The notes below the pieces were generated by a model. It was not told where the DNA came from and did not search any database. It worked only from the letters and a program-made list of their open reading frames with translations. The position numbers were made by a program, and so were the translations under genes. A DNA stretch of 64,000 bases, taken from the NCBI GenBank assembly GCA_020056225.1, contig JAGVIE010000044.1:62001-126000 (forward strand), read 5' to 3'. The stretch comes from Bacteroidota bacterium (GTDB lineage: Bacteria > Bacteroidota > Ignavibacteria > UBA10030 > SZUA-254). Shown here piece after piece: positions 1 to 9,388 of this stretch. Positions within the stretch are counted from its first letter, which is position 1; every line of letters starts with the position of its first letter.

Positions 1-248
1 ATCCTCACAGAATTTAGGATGCGGTATTCGAAAAACAGTTCCGAAAATTCTCCGCCCTTAGAAAGGGCTATCTCTAAAATCTTCCTCATGTCTTCGGGTG
101 AAACGCCGAAGCGTTCTTCGAAGAATGCGGAAGAAGGCGGTGGGATTTTTCCGTGAGCGAGCAAGTCAAACCACATTGCCGATGTAATCCCGGCAGCAAG
201 TCCTGCTCCGCTCTTTCTCAGGAAATCCCGACGATTCATGTCTATCAT
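1..248 (-). CDS. TldD/PmbA-family metalloprotease-like protein, Tat-exported, N-terminal fragment
   Basis: Only the first 82 or so codons lie in the window; the gene runs off the left edge. The start (ATG at 248) has an AGGAGA Shine-Dalgarno about 8 nt upstream on the minus strand. The N-terminus reads MIDMNRRDFLRKSGAGLAAG, a clear twin-arginine signal (RRDFLRK followed by a hydrophobic stretch). The mature part then shows an ILEIALSKGGEFSELFFEYR segment, which matches the opening of TldD/PmbA proteins (family usually begins with a helix ending in a 'ADlffE' motif). Family members are zinc peptidases or peptide-processing factors. The Tat signal suggests a periplasmic variant, common in this phylum. 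Family assignment rests on a short stretch, so it is probable rather than certain. Confidence 0.65.
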   Translation of the reverse strand, partial: MIDMNRRDFLRKSGAGLAAGITSAMWFDLLAHGKIPPPSSAFFEERFGVSPEDMRKILEIALSKGGEFSELFFEYRILNSVR

Positions 249-426
249 ATGTTGTTCTCCTGATAATTTTTTTACTGAAATAATTAATAGATGTCCAAAC
301 TCAAATTTATTATAAGTTAAATTTTAATAGATACAATTTTATTTTCAATACTAAATCGATCGGTAATATTATCAGCGGTTGAATGGTCTTAATAATGATA
401 CGGTCATTGTGGAAAAATGTTAGAAG

Positions 427-472
427 AACTCCGACTTCTGACCCTTTCAAATCAGAGAAAGAAGTCGGAGTT
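427..472 (-). terminator. Stem-loop downstream of the VPS10/BNR gene
   Basis: A perfect 13-bp inverted repeat (AACTCCGACTTCT at 427-439, its complement at 460-472) with a 20-nt loop lies directly after the stop codon of the minus-strand gene ending at 482. The sequence following it on the minus strand is only moderately T-rich (CTTCTAACATTTTT), so it may be an intrinsic terminator or an mRNA 3'-end stabiliser. Confidence 0.55.
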
Positions 473-481
473 ATAATCCGC

Positions 482-3400
482 CTATTCCCCTTTCCACACC
501 GGCACTCTACCGCTTGTCCATGGCGCACCAGCGGCTTCAGCGGCTTGCTCAAGATTCTTCATATCAACTTCAACAAGTGTACGAAGCTTCTGCAACTCGG
601 TTGTAAATTCCGCGTTCGCAATATCGTATGCATCCTGAACTGTTTGGGTTGGGCGTGAAGTAGAGCTGCTCATATCATAGACAGTCTTGTTCACACGATC
701 ACTAATAGATGGTCGTGAGTTTTCATTTCGTGAACGCTTTGTTTGATCCCCTCGAAAGTTGCGGATGATTTCATTAAGCCGCGTCTCTAAGGAGAGCGCA
801 TCACTAACTAAATTATCGACAGGAGATGCAGTTTCGTTTAAAGCACGTTTTATCGAAGTCAAACGAATTTTTATCTCACCAGCTAATTGCGAAGCTCCAC
901 TAAATGCTCTTTGTAATTTTGCAGCTTTATTCTGAAATTCAACCAACATTTTTCGATCTTCAGGAATCATATTTTCCTGTCCCGTAACAAACGCTGTAAA
1001 TGACTGTGGCTCACCAAGGGGAGTTACAATGCCATTCACTTTTTTAGAAAGTGTGATTGTATATTTCCCCGGCATAACCATCGGACCACCTTCGGGTTCA
1101 TCATCACTTCCCGGTGGCGGTGGTGATGCAAGATATGGTAATGGATAACGCAAATCCCATGTAGTTCTATTTATCCCTTTCGAATTTGCACCGGTTAATT
1201 TCCTTACAATGTTTCCATCTCCATCTGTAACAGTCAGCAAAATAGCCGGTGCTTCCTCTTCATCCTCTGTCCTAAGTTCGTCGAAAGTGGGATAACGAAC
1301 AGGTTGCTTTTTCTTTTCTGCTTCCTTCTCCGCTTCCTGACGAATTTCTTTCTTCGTTTTTAAAGCATCTTTGATATAATACGTGAGGGTCGCGCTGATT
1401 GGTGGATTCGGTGTAGTGAAGAACGATTCACCCTGCGTTGCCTTTTTTGAACCGCCGAGTGGATATGCCTGCATAAACATCATCGCGTCTTCGATTGGAA
1501 ATGTAACAACATCTTTTTCAAGCATTTCCTTTTTGATTGAACGAAGCGGTGAATAATCATCTAAAATATAAAATCCCCTGCCGAATGTCGCCAGCACTAA
1601 ATCGTTTTCTCTTTTCTGGATTGCAATGTCACGAACCGCGATTGTGGGAAGTCCGCTTTTAAGTTGAATCCATTTTTGTCCGCCATCAACTGTGAAGAAA
1701 ACACCGAATTCCGTTCCTACAAATAATAAATTTGGATTGATATGATCTTCCGCTATCGCAAGAACAGGTCCGTTAGCTGGAAGATTTCCTTTTATTGATG
1801 TCCACGTTTTACCGGCATCGATACTTTTGAGAATGTATGGATTGAAATCTGCCATTTTATGATTATCGAACGAAGCATAGACTGTATTGAGATCGTGTTG
1901 AGAAGTTAGTAATCGACTGACGAATGTTTTTTCAGGAACGCCAGTGAATTTTTCATATTTCTTCCACGAAGTACCGCCATCTTCGGTAACGTGAATCAGT
2001 CCATCATCCGTTCCTATCAAAATCATACCTTCTTTTTTGGGAGATTCGGATAAAGCGGTACAATTTCCGTAAAGCGATGTTGACGCATTCTTTGCAACAG
2101 CATCAACACTCCAGATTTTTTCCATCACTTCAAGCTGATTGCGGTCAATCTGTCGTGTGAGATCGCCGCTAACCGGTTTCCATGAATCGCCCCGGTCATC
2201 ACTTCTGAATAATTTATTTGCCGCGAAATATAATCGCGTATGACTGTGGGAACTTATGATAAGCGGTGAGTCCCAGTTCCATCGCAATCCCTCTTCCCCT
2301 TTTCCCGGCTGCGGTTGGATTCCAACTTCTTCACCTGTTCGTCTATCGTATCGAACGAGTCCGCCATACTGGCTTTCGCTGTAAACAATATTCGGGTCTT
2401 CCGGATCAACTCGCGATTGGAAACCATCGCCGCCTGTTGTGATGAACCAATCCTGATTGGTTATGCCTGATGCGTTACGTGTGCGTGAAGGTCCGCCAAG
2501 AGTTGAATTATCTTGTGTTCCGCCATAAACATAGTAGAATGGTTTCGAGTTATCGACACAAACATCATAAAATTGTGTTATCGGAAGATTAGCGAAATAA
2601 TCCCATGTCTGTCCGCGATCGTAACTCTCGTACAAACCGCCATCGCTTCCAACAATGTAATGACGTGTGTCATCTGTATCGATCCACATCGCATGGTTGT
2701 CAACATGTTTCGATTTTTCACCGAGACGTGTGAATGTTTTCCCTCCATCATCCGAAACCTGTAAAAATACGTCCATTGAGTAAACCCTATCGACATCTTT
2801 CGGATCGCAATAGATTGTTTGATAATATTGCGGACTTCCTGCAACATATTCGCCGCGCTTTTCCCAGTTTGCGCCGCAATCAACGGAACGGAAGAATCCG
2901 CCCTTTTTTGTTTGTGCTTCAACTATAGCATATAGCACGCGGTTATCGATTGGAGAAATTGCCAATCCAATTCTTCCAACATCACCAGCGGGCAGACCGT
3001 TCTTTAATTTCGTCCATGTTGCACCAGCATCGGTTGATTTGTGGATGCCTCCATCAGGTCCGCCGTCAATTAAAGTCCAAACATGCCTGCGTCTTTGGTA
3101 TGATGCGGCATATATAACATCCTGGTTTTTTGGATCCATCACCAAATCAGTTACACCCGTGTTTTCATTAATGCTTAAAATATTATTCCATGTTTTTCCG
3201 GCATCGGTTGTTTTGAACAATCCGCGCTCACCGCCTGGTCCCCACAACGGACCTTGAGAAGCGACATAAACAATTGATGAATTCCGCGGATCGACAATTA
3301 TGCGGGCAATGTGCTCTGATTTTTTCAATCCCATATTCTTCCAAGATTTTCCTCCATCATCGGAGCGGTAAACACCATCGCCGTAACCAACGCTTCGCTG

Positions 3401-3793
3401 ACTATTATACTCGCCTGTTCCGACCCAAACAACTAATGGATTATTTGGATCGAGAGTTACACAACCGATGGAATAGGAACCTTGATCATCAAATATTGGA
3501 GTCCATGTTGTGCCTGAGTTTGTTGTTTTCCAAACTCCGCCAGAAGCAACTCCGATGAACCAGTTAGATTTGTCGGTTGGATTGATAGCAATAGACGAAA
3601 TTCTGCCTGACATTAGAGCGGGACCTATCGAGCGAAACTTTAGTCCTGAAAATGTACCAGACTGCATCGGGTCTTTTGTTTTTGATGTATCTTCCTGTGG
3701 TGTGGTTTTCTTTGATTCTGCATTTATACCTCCGAAAGCAATCTGCACATTCAACAAAAAGAGGACAGCGAAAATGGTTATTAGAATTTTCAT
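482..3793 (-). CDS. Secreted VPS10/BNR-repeat beta-propeller protein
   Basis: About 1,103 residues. I place the start at 3793 (MKILITIFAVLFLLN), because an AAGGAG sits 8 nt upstream and the protein then begins with a Sec signal peptide; a longer in-frame start at 3814 lacks this. The body is filled with BNR/Asp-box motifs (S-x-D-x-G-x-T-W, for example 'TTNSGTTWTP', 'STDAGATWTK', 'TEDGGTSWKK'), as in sortilin/VPS10 and photosystem-II-assembly-like (YCF48) propellers. The C-terminal third has a beta-sandwich-like part (DGDGNIVRKL...) and a helical tail with a charged KEIRQEAEKEAEKKK segment near the middle. Such proteins are common in Bacteroidota secretomes; substrate unknown. Divergent in neither direction: the next gene upstream (GT2) is same-strand but 86 nt away, so probably its own unit. 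Confidence 0.85.
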   Translation of the reverse strand: MKILITIFAVLFLLNVQIAFGGINAESKKTTPQEDTSKTKDPMQSGTFSGLKFRSIGPALMSGRISSIAINPTDKSNWFIGVASGGVWKTTNSGTTWTPIFDDQGSYSIGCVTLDPNNPLVVWVGTGEYNSQRSVGYGDGVYRSDDGGKSWKNMGLKKSEHIARIIVDPRNSSIVYVASQGPLWGPGGERGLFKTTDAGKTWNNILSINENTGVTDLVMDPKNQDVIYAASYQRRRHVWTLIDGGPDGGIHKSTDAGATWTKLKNGLPAGDVGRIGLAISPIDNRVLYAIVEAQTKKGGFFRSVDCGANWEKRGEYVAGSPQYYQTIYCDPKDVDRVYSMDVFLQVSDDGGKTFTRLGEKSKHVDNHAMWIDTDDTRHYIVGSDGGLYESYDRGQTWDYFANLPITQFYDVCVDNSKPFYYVYGGTQDNSTLGGPSRTRNASGITNQDWFITTGGDGFQSRVDPEDPNIVYSESQYGGLVRYDRRTGEEVGIQPQPGKGEEGLRWNWDSPLIISSHSHTRLYFAANKLFRSDDRGDSWKPVSGDLTRQIDRNQLEVMEKIWSVDAVAKNASTSLYGNCTALSESPKKEGMILIGTDDGLIHVTEDGGTSWKKYEKFTGVPEKTFVSRLLTSQHDLNTVYASFDNHKMADFNPYILKSIDAGKTWTSIKGNLPANGPVLAIAEDHINPNLLFVGTEFGVFFTVDGGQKWIQLKSGLPTIAVRDIAIQKRENDLVLATFGRGFYILDDYSPLRSIKKEMLEKDVVTFPIEDAMMFMQAYPLGGSKKATQGESFFTTPNPPISATLTYYIKDALKTKKEIRQEAEKEAEKKKQPVRYPTFDELRTEDEEEAPAILLTVTDGDGNIVRKLTGANSKGINRTTWDLRYPLPYLASPPPPGSDDEPEGGPMVMPGKYTITLSKKVNGIVTPLGEPQSFTAFVTGQENMIPEDRKMLVEFQNKAAKLQRAFSGASQLAGEIKIRLTSIKRALNETASPVDNLVSDALSLETRLNEIIRNFRGDQTKRSRNENSRPSISDRVNKTVYDMSSSTSRPTQTVQDAYDIANAEFTTELQKLRTLVEVDMKNLEQAAEAAGAPWTSGRVPVWKGE

Positions 3794-3879
3794 GGTAAAA
3801 CTCCTTGCAAGCATTGTAGGTGAATTATCTGATGGACTTCAAGTTCAAGAATTTAATTTATTCAGCAGCCATTTGCAAA

Positions 3880-5160
3880 CTATTTTTCAGCCGGTTTAAC
3901 TTCAAACCTTTCTGTTTTCACCCAGGTCCGCTTCTCTTTCTTGATAACATCGTAGTAGATCGCCCGCCCGACAATATAGATCCACAATTGACAATAAGTG
4001 AAGTACATAAGAATAGTGAGCAGAATATTCGATAATTTATCCTCGCGATCGTAAGAGAGAGCAAGCAGGATCTCCATCAAAAAGAGAACAATACCAACAA
4101 TCCAGACAAGCGTGTAGGGTCCCGGCAAACTGATCCTTACAACATTAAAAACTCCGAGCAGGAATAAAACATCGGAGCAAACAAGAGCAATCAGAAAAAC
4201 ATAGTAAAGCGAAAAAACATAAAGCATCTCGAAAGCCAGAAATTTATTTTTGAATGTCGGGATTTCTTTCAGAAATTTTTTCCCGACATAATTATTTCCC
4301 TGCACCCAACGCGTCCTCTGTTTGATCCATACCGCCCACGATTCCGGCTCCTGCTCATAAGTAATCGAGTAGGGTACAAATTGGATTTTATAACCTTCCA
4401 TATAGATTCGGACACTTAATTCAGAATCTTCCGTAATAGCGTCTTCGTCCCAACCATTCAGTTTGTTAATGAGACTCCTGCGAAGTACTAGATTCGTCCC
4501 GGGAAGAGTTGCAATTTTAAATAATTTCCACCGCCCTGCCTGCAGTATCGACTGGAAACTAAGCGTTTCAATGTTGATAAAACGTGTAAGTAAATTGCTG
4601 TTTTTATTAATTGTACGAAATATTCCCAGGGCGGCGCCTAACGTTTCATCCCGCAACATCTGGATCATTAAATATTTTAACGCAGTGGGATCGGGTGTAT
4701 TGTCGGCATCATACACGGCGATAAATTCGGCGTCGGTTTGTTGAAGTCCGAGATTCAACGCGCGTGACTTTCCTTTCCCGCCTTCTCCCTTCGGAACGTT
4801 AAACAACCGCAGGCGGGAATCTTTTATAGAATATTTCCGCACAATCTCCCCCGTCGCGTCCGAGGAACCGTCGTTAACCACGAGGATATCTAACTTGTCT
4901 GATGGGTAATCGAGCTTAAGCATCGCTTCAGCAGTGTAAGCAATTACTTTTTCTTCGTTATGCGCCGGGATCAGGATTGTTACTTTTGGGAACTCAAACT
5001 GGAGTTTATCGACCCGTTTTTTTTCTTTCCGTGCATTCCTGTAGTAAAAAAAACCGGCAAGAGTCAGGATAAGCTGATAAAAAATCATGAACCAGATCAG
5101 AATTACCGAAAGTAAAAAGATGATGCTCAGGTCGAGTTCGATGAGAGTGGATCCGGGCAT
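3880..5160 (-). CDS. Membrane glycosyltransferase family 2 (BcsA/PgaC-like processive synthase)
   Basis: 426 residues. An N-terminal membrane segment (about 10-37) is followed by a cytosolic GT-A domain (ILIPAHNEE at about 63) and a C-terminal group of membrane helices (from about 305). Processive-synthase signatures are all visible: DAD at 151-153, TED at 243-245 and QRTRW at 281-285 (the Q-x-x-R-W acceptor motif). Such enzymes polymerise and export a polysaccharide such as poly-GlcNAc, cellulose or hyaluronan. The sugar cannot be told from sequence. Transcribed just downstream (93 nt) of a giant DUF2334/glycosidase-like gene, which suggests a synthase plus processing-enzyme pair for an exopolysaccharide, as in pgaB-pgaC. 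Confidence 0.85.
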   Translation of the reverse strand: MPGSTLIELDLSIIFLLSVILIWFMIFYQLILTLAGFFYYRNARKEKKRVDKLQFEFPKVTILIPAHNEEKVIAYTAEAMLKLDYPSDKLDILVVNDGSSDATGEIVRKYSIKDSRLRLFNVPKGEGGKGKSRALNLGLQQTDAEFIAVYDADNTPDPTALKYLMIQMLRDETLGAALGIFRTINKNSNLLTRFINIETLSFQSILQAGRWKLFKIATLPGTNLVLRRSLINKLNGWDEDAITEDSELSVRIYMEGYKIQFVPYSITYEQEPESWAVWIKQRTRWVQGNNYVGKKFLKEIPTFKNKFLAFEMLYVFSLYYVFLIALVCSDVLFLLGVFNVVRISLPGPYTLVWIVGIVLFLMEILLALSYDREDKLSNILLTILMYFTYCQLWIYIVGRAIYYDVIKKEKRTWVKTERFEVKPAEK

Positions 5161-5253
5161 CTATAATAATTCCAATCTTGCGGGAAACAAGAAATAGCCG
5201 TGCGGCATGAGTTTAAAATTCAAATCAAATGTCAATTTAGAAAGTTCCACGCG

Positions 5254-8200
5254 TCAATCTTCTTTATGTCTTGAAAATCTAACCAGCGTATAAAACGTAA
5301 GGAGTGCGGCGCCGGACAGCATTCCGAACCCAACAATAATCCACGATGACCAGAAGCTTGTGACATCTACGCTGTACGAAACCCTCGTTTCCAGAACAGC
5401 AAGCGCTGTGTGTTCACCCGGCGGTAAAACAACACTATAACGTTTGTTGCCTTCAAGAATCGGCGTATCCATTTCTTTGTCATCGACAAATATCGTATAT
5501 GGACGATTGCTGAATGAAGCATAGCATCGCGTTCGGCTCCGATATTTAAATCCAACGCTTCTGTTTGAATTAATCAAATTCAACAGTTCACCAGAAAATG
5601 AAAGCAATCTTCCTGTGGTAGGCGGAGCGGCATAGAAAGGTTCACCGGAATGCTTTTCTGCTATGAGTGTATGCTCGCCGGCAGGCAGAAAGAACATTCC
5701 CCGATCAGATGTCAACCGTTCGCCTGTTGAAGTTCGGATAGCTGAGTATTGTTTGGGTAATTCAAGTACAACCGGAAATGGTGTTTCAATTTTCCATCCA
5801 CCGGGAATATGGCGCATGTTCGCGCGTGCCGATGCCGCATAACTCATCATTCGTAAATCCTGCGGGCGAATACTTGATTCGGAGTACAGCGAAAACCGTT
5901 CAGCGCCTAAAGCCGCAAAATGAACAAGCTGATAACTTTCGATACCGGTTTGTAACAGTGTGGGGAATGGAGTAGGCTTTTTTTCGTCGCGGAATTGGAG
6001 GATATTCAGATCGAGCATAACCGCATCCTTTTCACCGATCAACGATTTATATCGTCCGGCTATTATAAGATATCTTTTTGGCTCTTTCGACCATTCGCTC
6101 TGTGGATCTTCAATCTGCAGGGTAAAGTTATATTTCTTTTTCAATTCATTTATTCTGAGAGCATCGACGCCGTGATTTTTTCGCAGTTCCGGATTTCCGA
6201 CATTATCCATTATAGTTAGGATAATATCTAAGTGCGGTTTTTCTGATTTTATCTCTTCAATCAACGATATAAATTCTTCGTGCAATTTTACCAACCGATC
6301 AACTCGGTACTCTTCATAACGATTCCAGGCATAGGCATTAGTTTTCCAGTAATACTCCGAATTGACATCAAAGAGAAATATCGGATCGAATCCGTAAAGT
6401 TTTTTAAATTCCGCACGGGCAGACGGGTGCATAGGTGTCATTAGGTTTGAATTTTCCGGTCCGTCGGCGCCAGCCTCAAAATAAAGCTCGGCAATATTAA
6501 CGCCGTCCCAATCGTGTTGCATGAGGAACGATCGATACATATCTTTGACTTCTTTGAAACATGCGGTATCTGTAAGAGCAACGGGAAACCGCCACGATGC
6601 ACGTACCGGCTCATCACGGAAATTCAATTCCTGCCAGGCGGGATGATCTTTCCAGAATTTTTCCGAAACATGCGGCGGCTCTAACCACGCATAAACCAAA
6701 ATACCATTTGCATGGCAAAGCTCAATCATTCTTTTATAATCGTAGGTCCACTTTTCATACTGATGCCATCCGACTGCATGAACAATACGAATACCGTCTG
6801 TAACCCAACGTTTAACAAGATCTTCGACACTGATGTTGTGGCGATAACCCGCGTCGAAATACACCTCGAGATTTTCACGGCGTAAAACCGGTCTTAAGTG
6901 GAATACTGCGCGGATATATTCCATGAGATAGGGGAATCTACTGTAACCGTCTTTCGTAACCGGATCGAATCTGATACCGATAAAAATAAATTTTCCCTTG
7001 CCGTATGATCTGCCTATAACAACGGGGGCATCAATTTTTTCTTCAGCGCACAATATCTCATCATCAGGTAGAAAATCGTAACGCGTCATTATCTCCGGAG
7101 ATTTCAGAACCAGCGCGTCTGCCGGATAGAGGCGGTCGCGCATGCGCTCAATTTTTATGTTCGAGTTGGCAAATTTAATTCCAAGCTCATCTGCCAGATC
7201 GTTTTTACCATCCGTGATAACATTACCTCCTTCTTCCAGAAACTGGACGATACGATTATAATCTTTATCCCAGAGACGCCCAACGGTATGGTATGGAATA
7301 ACAAGGAGGTTGTATATATCCAGCGCCGGTAATGTATCCCCGACTAATGTATCGACTTCGATGTTAAGCGAACGAAACGCAGACGCAAAACTCGCCTGGT
7401 TATTGTAAGAGCCACCTTTCGCTTTCGTGTCCCAGACAAGTGCAACGCGGGCATCCGTGTAATCCTCGTCTGTTTTAGTGAAATCCTTCCATAAATTCTT
7501 TACGTCTCCTTTTAGTTGTTCGAACCATGAGAGTTGGGCATCTTTAAATTCGAGCGGCTCGGCTATTAATATCTCCCCCGGTGGAAGTTCAATATTGTCA
7601 TTTATCTCGCCTTTGATTCGCTCCGCCGATACTTCCCGTGTATCAATATCGCCGTTCCGGTGCAGGAATGTTTTCCGATAAAATTGATCATCCAATGAGA
7701 TTTCAAATTTCCGGGATCCCGTGAGCACTAAATGATTATTCATCCTTACGCTGAGATTCAAATCTTTGACATCGATGAATGAATATCCAAGATCGAGGAC
7801 ACCATCGACAAATTCTTCGATGTAATCAATATTAATAAACGAATGTATGAATGCAGAGGCAAAACCATCGCGTACCGCAAGTTGCATCCTGGCACCCTTA
7901 AGCAGTTTCTGAACCGCTTCATTTTCCACTTCACGATTTTCGTCGAGCGGTATATAACCAAGATTTTCAGGAAGAAGTTGCTGACCAAAAAGATCGCGGT
8001 AGATAATGTACGGGAAATACTGACTGTAATCTGCATCGTCAATAACACACCGTTGCTCCATGGCGGTGCTAAAATATTTAGCGAAGATCGGGTAGTCATC
8101 CTGGGAAGCGGTATAATGAGGAGTTTCCCAGATAAGCGGATAGAGATTATTTTTCCAAAATTCTTCTAATCCCATTTTCATTTTCTTCTCGACATACGCT

Positions 8201-9270
8201 TTTGAATCTTCTTTGATTTTTCGATTCGAAGCGGCATCCCAAAACTCATAATCGGTCGCTGTCGTTCCTTGGTATTGATGGGTAATCCCATGCATTACAA
8301 TAGTTGCCCCGCGCGAAACCATGTAGCGAAGCGCATCTACTATTTCTGGTTTGTCCGAAAGACTGACACGCAATCCACGATCAGGGTCGACATAGAACGG
8401 AACTACGCCAACCAAGAATGGAACATCTTTAGAATAAAGCGCGTCTGCAACATCGCGCAGTCGGTCGGGATCTTCAAGAACGGTCACATCTTCTATTCTG
8501 AGAAGCGCCCGATGATTTTCTTCATGCGGCTGACCGAGCAGATCGTGAAGCATATTGGCAAAATAAACATATCGATCCGTCTCCGTTGCCGAAGCGAACG
8601 GTGAATCGGCGATATACATAAAATCTCCGGTACGGACGATGTATGGAACTTCACGCCCCGTTGCCGTGGAAAATGCCGTTGCAATAACATCGGCATCATC
8701 GTGTCTTGAAACATTGATGATGTTTATATTCGGCTCACCTTTTGTAAAGTCTCTTCCTCCGGCTGTAACGATATCGAAATTAGATAAAGTATCCAGCCGT
8801 TCAAATTTGAACCCGAATTTCTTTTCGAGATCGTATTTTTTACCAAAGCGCTCTATGCCGGTGTTCATCCAAACAATCATTTTCTCGGGCGAATACGCAT
8901 CATGCATAAATTTATCGGGTGGATCATAGCGTTTGCTGAATCCGATGAAAAATGTTATGTCGTAATTTTTCATCACGCCGCTTTTATACTCTTCCACGCC
9001 TTCAATTTTATAATCGACATCAAAATGCCCGAGCAGCATTGCAAGCTGGCGTGCATCTCCACGCGCATAATTAGCCGGAATATCACTGCCCTCAAAAAGT
9101 ATAAGTACGCGTTTGGTTTGAGTGAGCGATGGATAAGAAGATAAAATGGTCAGCAAAAAAATGAATAATAATTTAACAACTTGCAGGGGGAAGCGATTTT
9201 TCCGGAATCTATACATCGTTAGCCATGAATAGAAAACGTTGATAAGCGGTGTTAGTTCAAGATTTCTCAT
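5254..9270 (-). CDS. Giant exported DUF2334 deacetylase-like / GHL10-like glycosidase protein
   Basis: 1,338 residues, far longer than single-domain DUF2334 proteins. In order: an N-terminal signal/anchor segment (about 31-50), an alpha/beta region to about 245, a DUF2334 polysaccharide-deacetylase-like domain (from about 255; RIEDVTVLEDP with its paired acidic residues and HGITHQY near 327-333), a class-I glutamine-amidotransferase-like fold ('NLLVIPYHTVGRLW', 'EEGGNVITDGKN'), a TIM-barrel resembling GHL10/family-10-type glycosidases (VGWHQYEKW, ILVYAWLEPPHVSEKFW, DGVNIAELYFE), and one C-terminal membrane helix followed by RHKED. Start is uncertain: no good ribosome site at 9270, and an internal ATG at 9216 would also keep the signal segment. 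With the GT2 gene downstream I infer a role in trimming or deacetylating an exported polysaccharide. Confidence 0.75.
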   Translation of the reverse strand: MRNLELTPLINVFYSWLTMYRFRKNRFPLQVVKLLFIFLLTILSSYPSLTQTKRVLILFEGSDIPANYARGDARQLAMLLGHFDVDYKIEGVEEYKSGVMKNYDITFFIGFSKRYDPPDKFMHDAYSPEKMIVWMNTGIERFGKKYDLEKKFGFKFERLDTLSNFDIVTAGGRDFTKGEPNINIINVSRHDDADVIATAFSTATGREVPYIVRTGDFMYIADSPFASATETDRYVYFANMLHDLLGQPHEENHRALLRIEDVTVLEDPDRLRDVADALYSKDVPFLVGVVPFYVDPDRGLRVSLSDKPEIVDALRYMVSRGATIVMHGITHQYQGTTATDYEFWDAASNRKIKEDSKAYVEKKMKMGLEEFWKNNLYPLIWETPHYTASQDDYPIFAKYFSTAMEQRCVIDDADYSQYFPYIIYRDLFGQQLLPENLGYIPLDENREVENEAVQKLLKGARMQLAVRDGFASAFIHSFINIDYIEEFVDGVLDLGYSFIDVKDLNLSVRMNNHLVLTGSRKFEISLDDQFYRKTFLHRNGDIDTREVSAERIKGEINDNIELPPGEILIAEPLEFKDAQLSWFEQLKGDVKNLWKDFTKTDEDYTDARVALVWDTKAKGGSYNNQASFASAFRSLNIEVDTLVGDTLPALDIYNLLVIPYHTVGRLWDKDYNRIVQFLEEGGNVITDGKNDLADELGIKFANSNIKIERMRDRLYPADALVLKSPEIMTRYDFLPDDEILCAEEKIDAPVVIGRSYGKGKFIFIGIRFDPVTKDGYSRFPYLMEYIRAVFHLRPVLRRENLEVYFDAGYRHNISVEDLVKRWVTDGIRIVHAVGWHQYEKWTYDYKRMIELCHANGILVYAWLEPPHVSEKFWKDHPAWQELNFRDEPVRASWRFPVALTDTACFKEVKDMYRSFLMQHDWDGVNIAELYFEAGADGPENSNLMTPMHPSARAEFKKLYGFDPIFLFDVNSEYYWKTNAYAWNRYEEYRVDRLVKLHEEFISLIEEIKSEKPHLDIILTIMDNVGNPELRKNHGVDALRINELKKKYNFTLQIEDPQSEWSKEPKRYLIIAGRYKSLIGEKDAVMLDLNILQFRDEKKPTPFPTLLQTGIESYQLVHFAALGAERFSLYSESSIRPQDLRMMSYAASARANMRHIPGGWKIETPFPVVLELPKQYSAIRTSTGERLTSDRGMFFLPAGEHTLIAEKHSGEPFYAAPPTTGRLLSFSGELLNLINSNRSVGFKYRSRTRCYASFSNRPYTIFVDDKEMDTPILEGNKRYSVVLPPGEHTALAVLETRVSYSVDVTSFWSSWIIVGFGMLSGAALLTFYTLVRFSRHKED

Positions 9271-9388
9271 AAATCAAGAAACGCATTGATTACGGAATAT
9301 ATATACAAATAGGCAGGCATCTGCTGATTGGTTATTTTGTCTAATCAAAAAATTACCGTTCACTACTTACAGTAAATTGATAAGCAAC

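Noticed and set aside
2578-2922. Second long open frame on the minus strand inside the VPS10/BNR gene
   Set aside because: Shadow frame of the beta-propeller gene; no family-like sequence and codon pattern follows the main gene.
7758-8169. Overlapping open frames on both strands inside the DUF2334 gene
   Set aside because: Antisense and out-of-frame shadows of a well-supported long gene.
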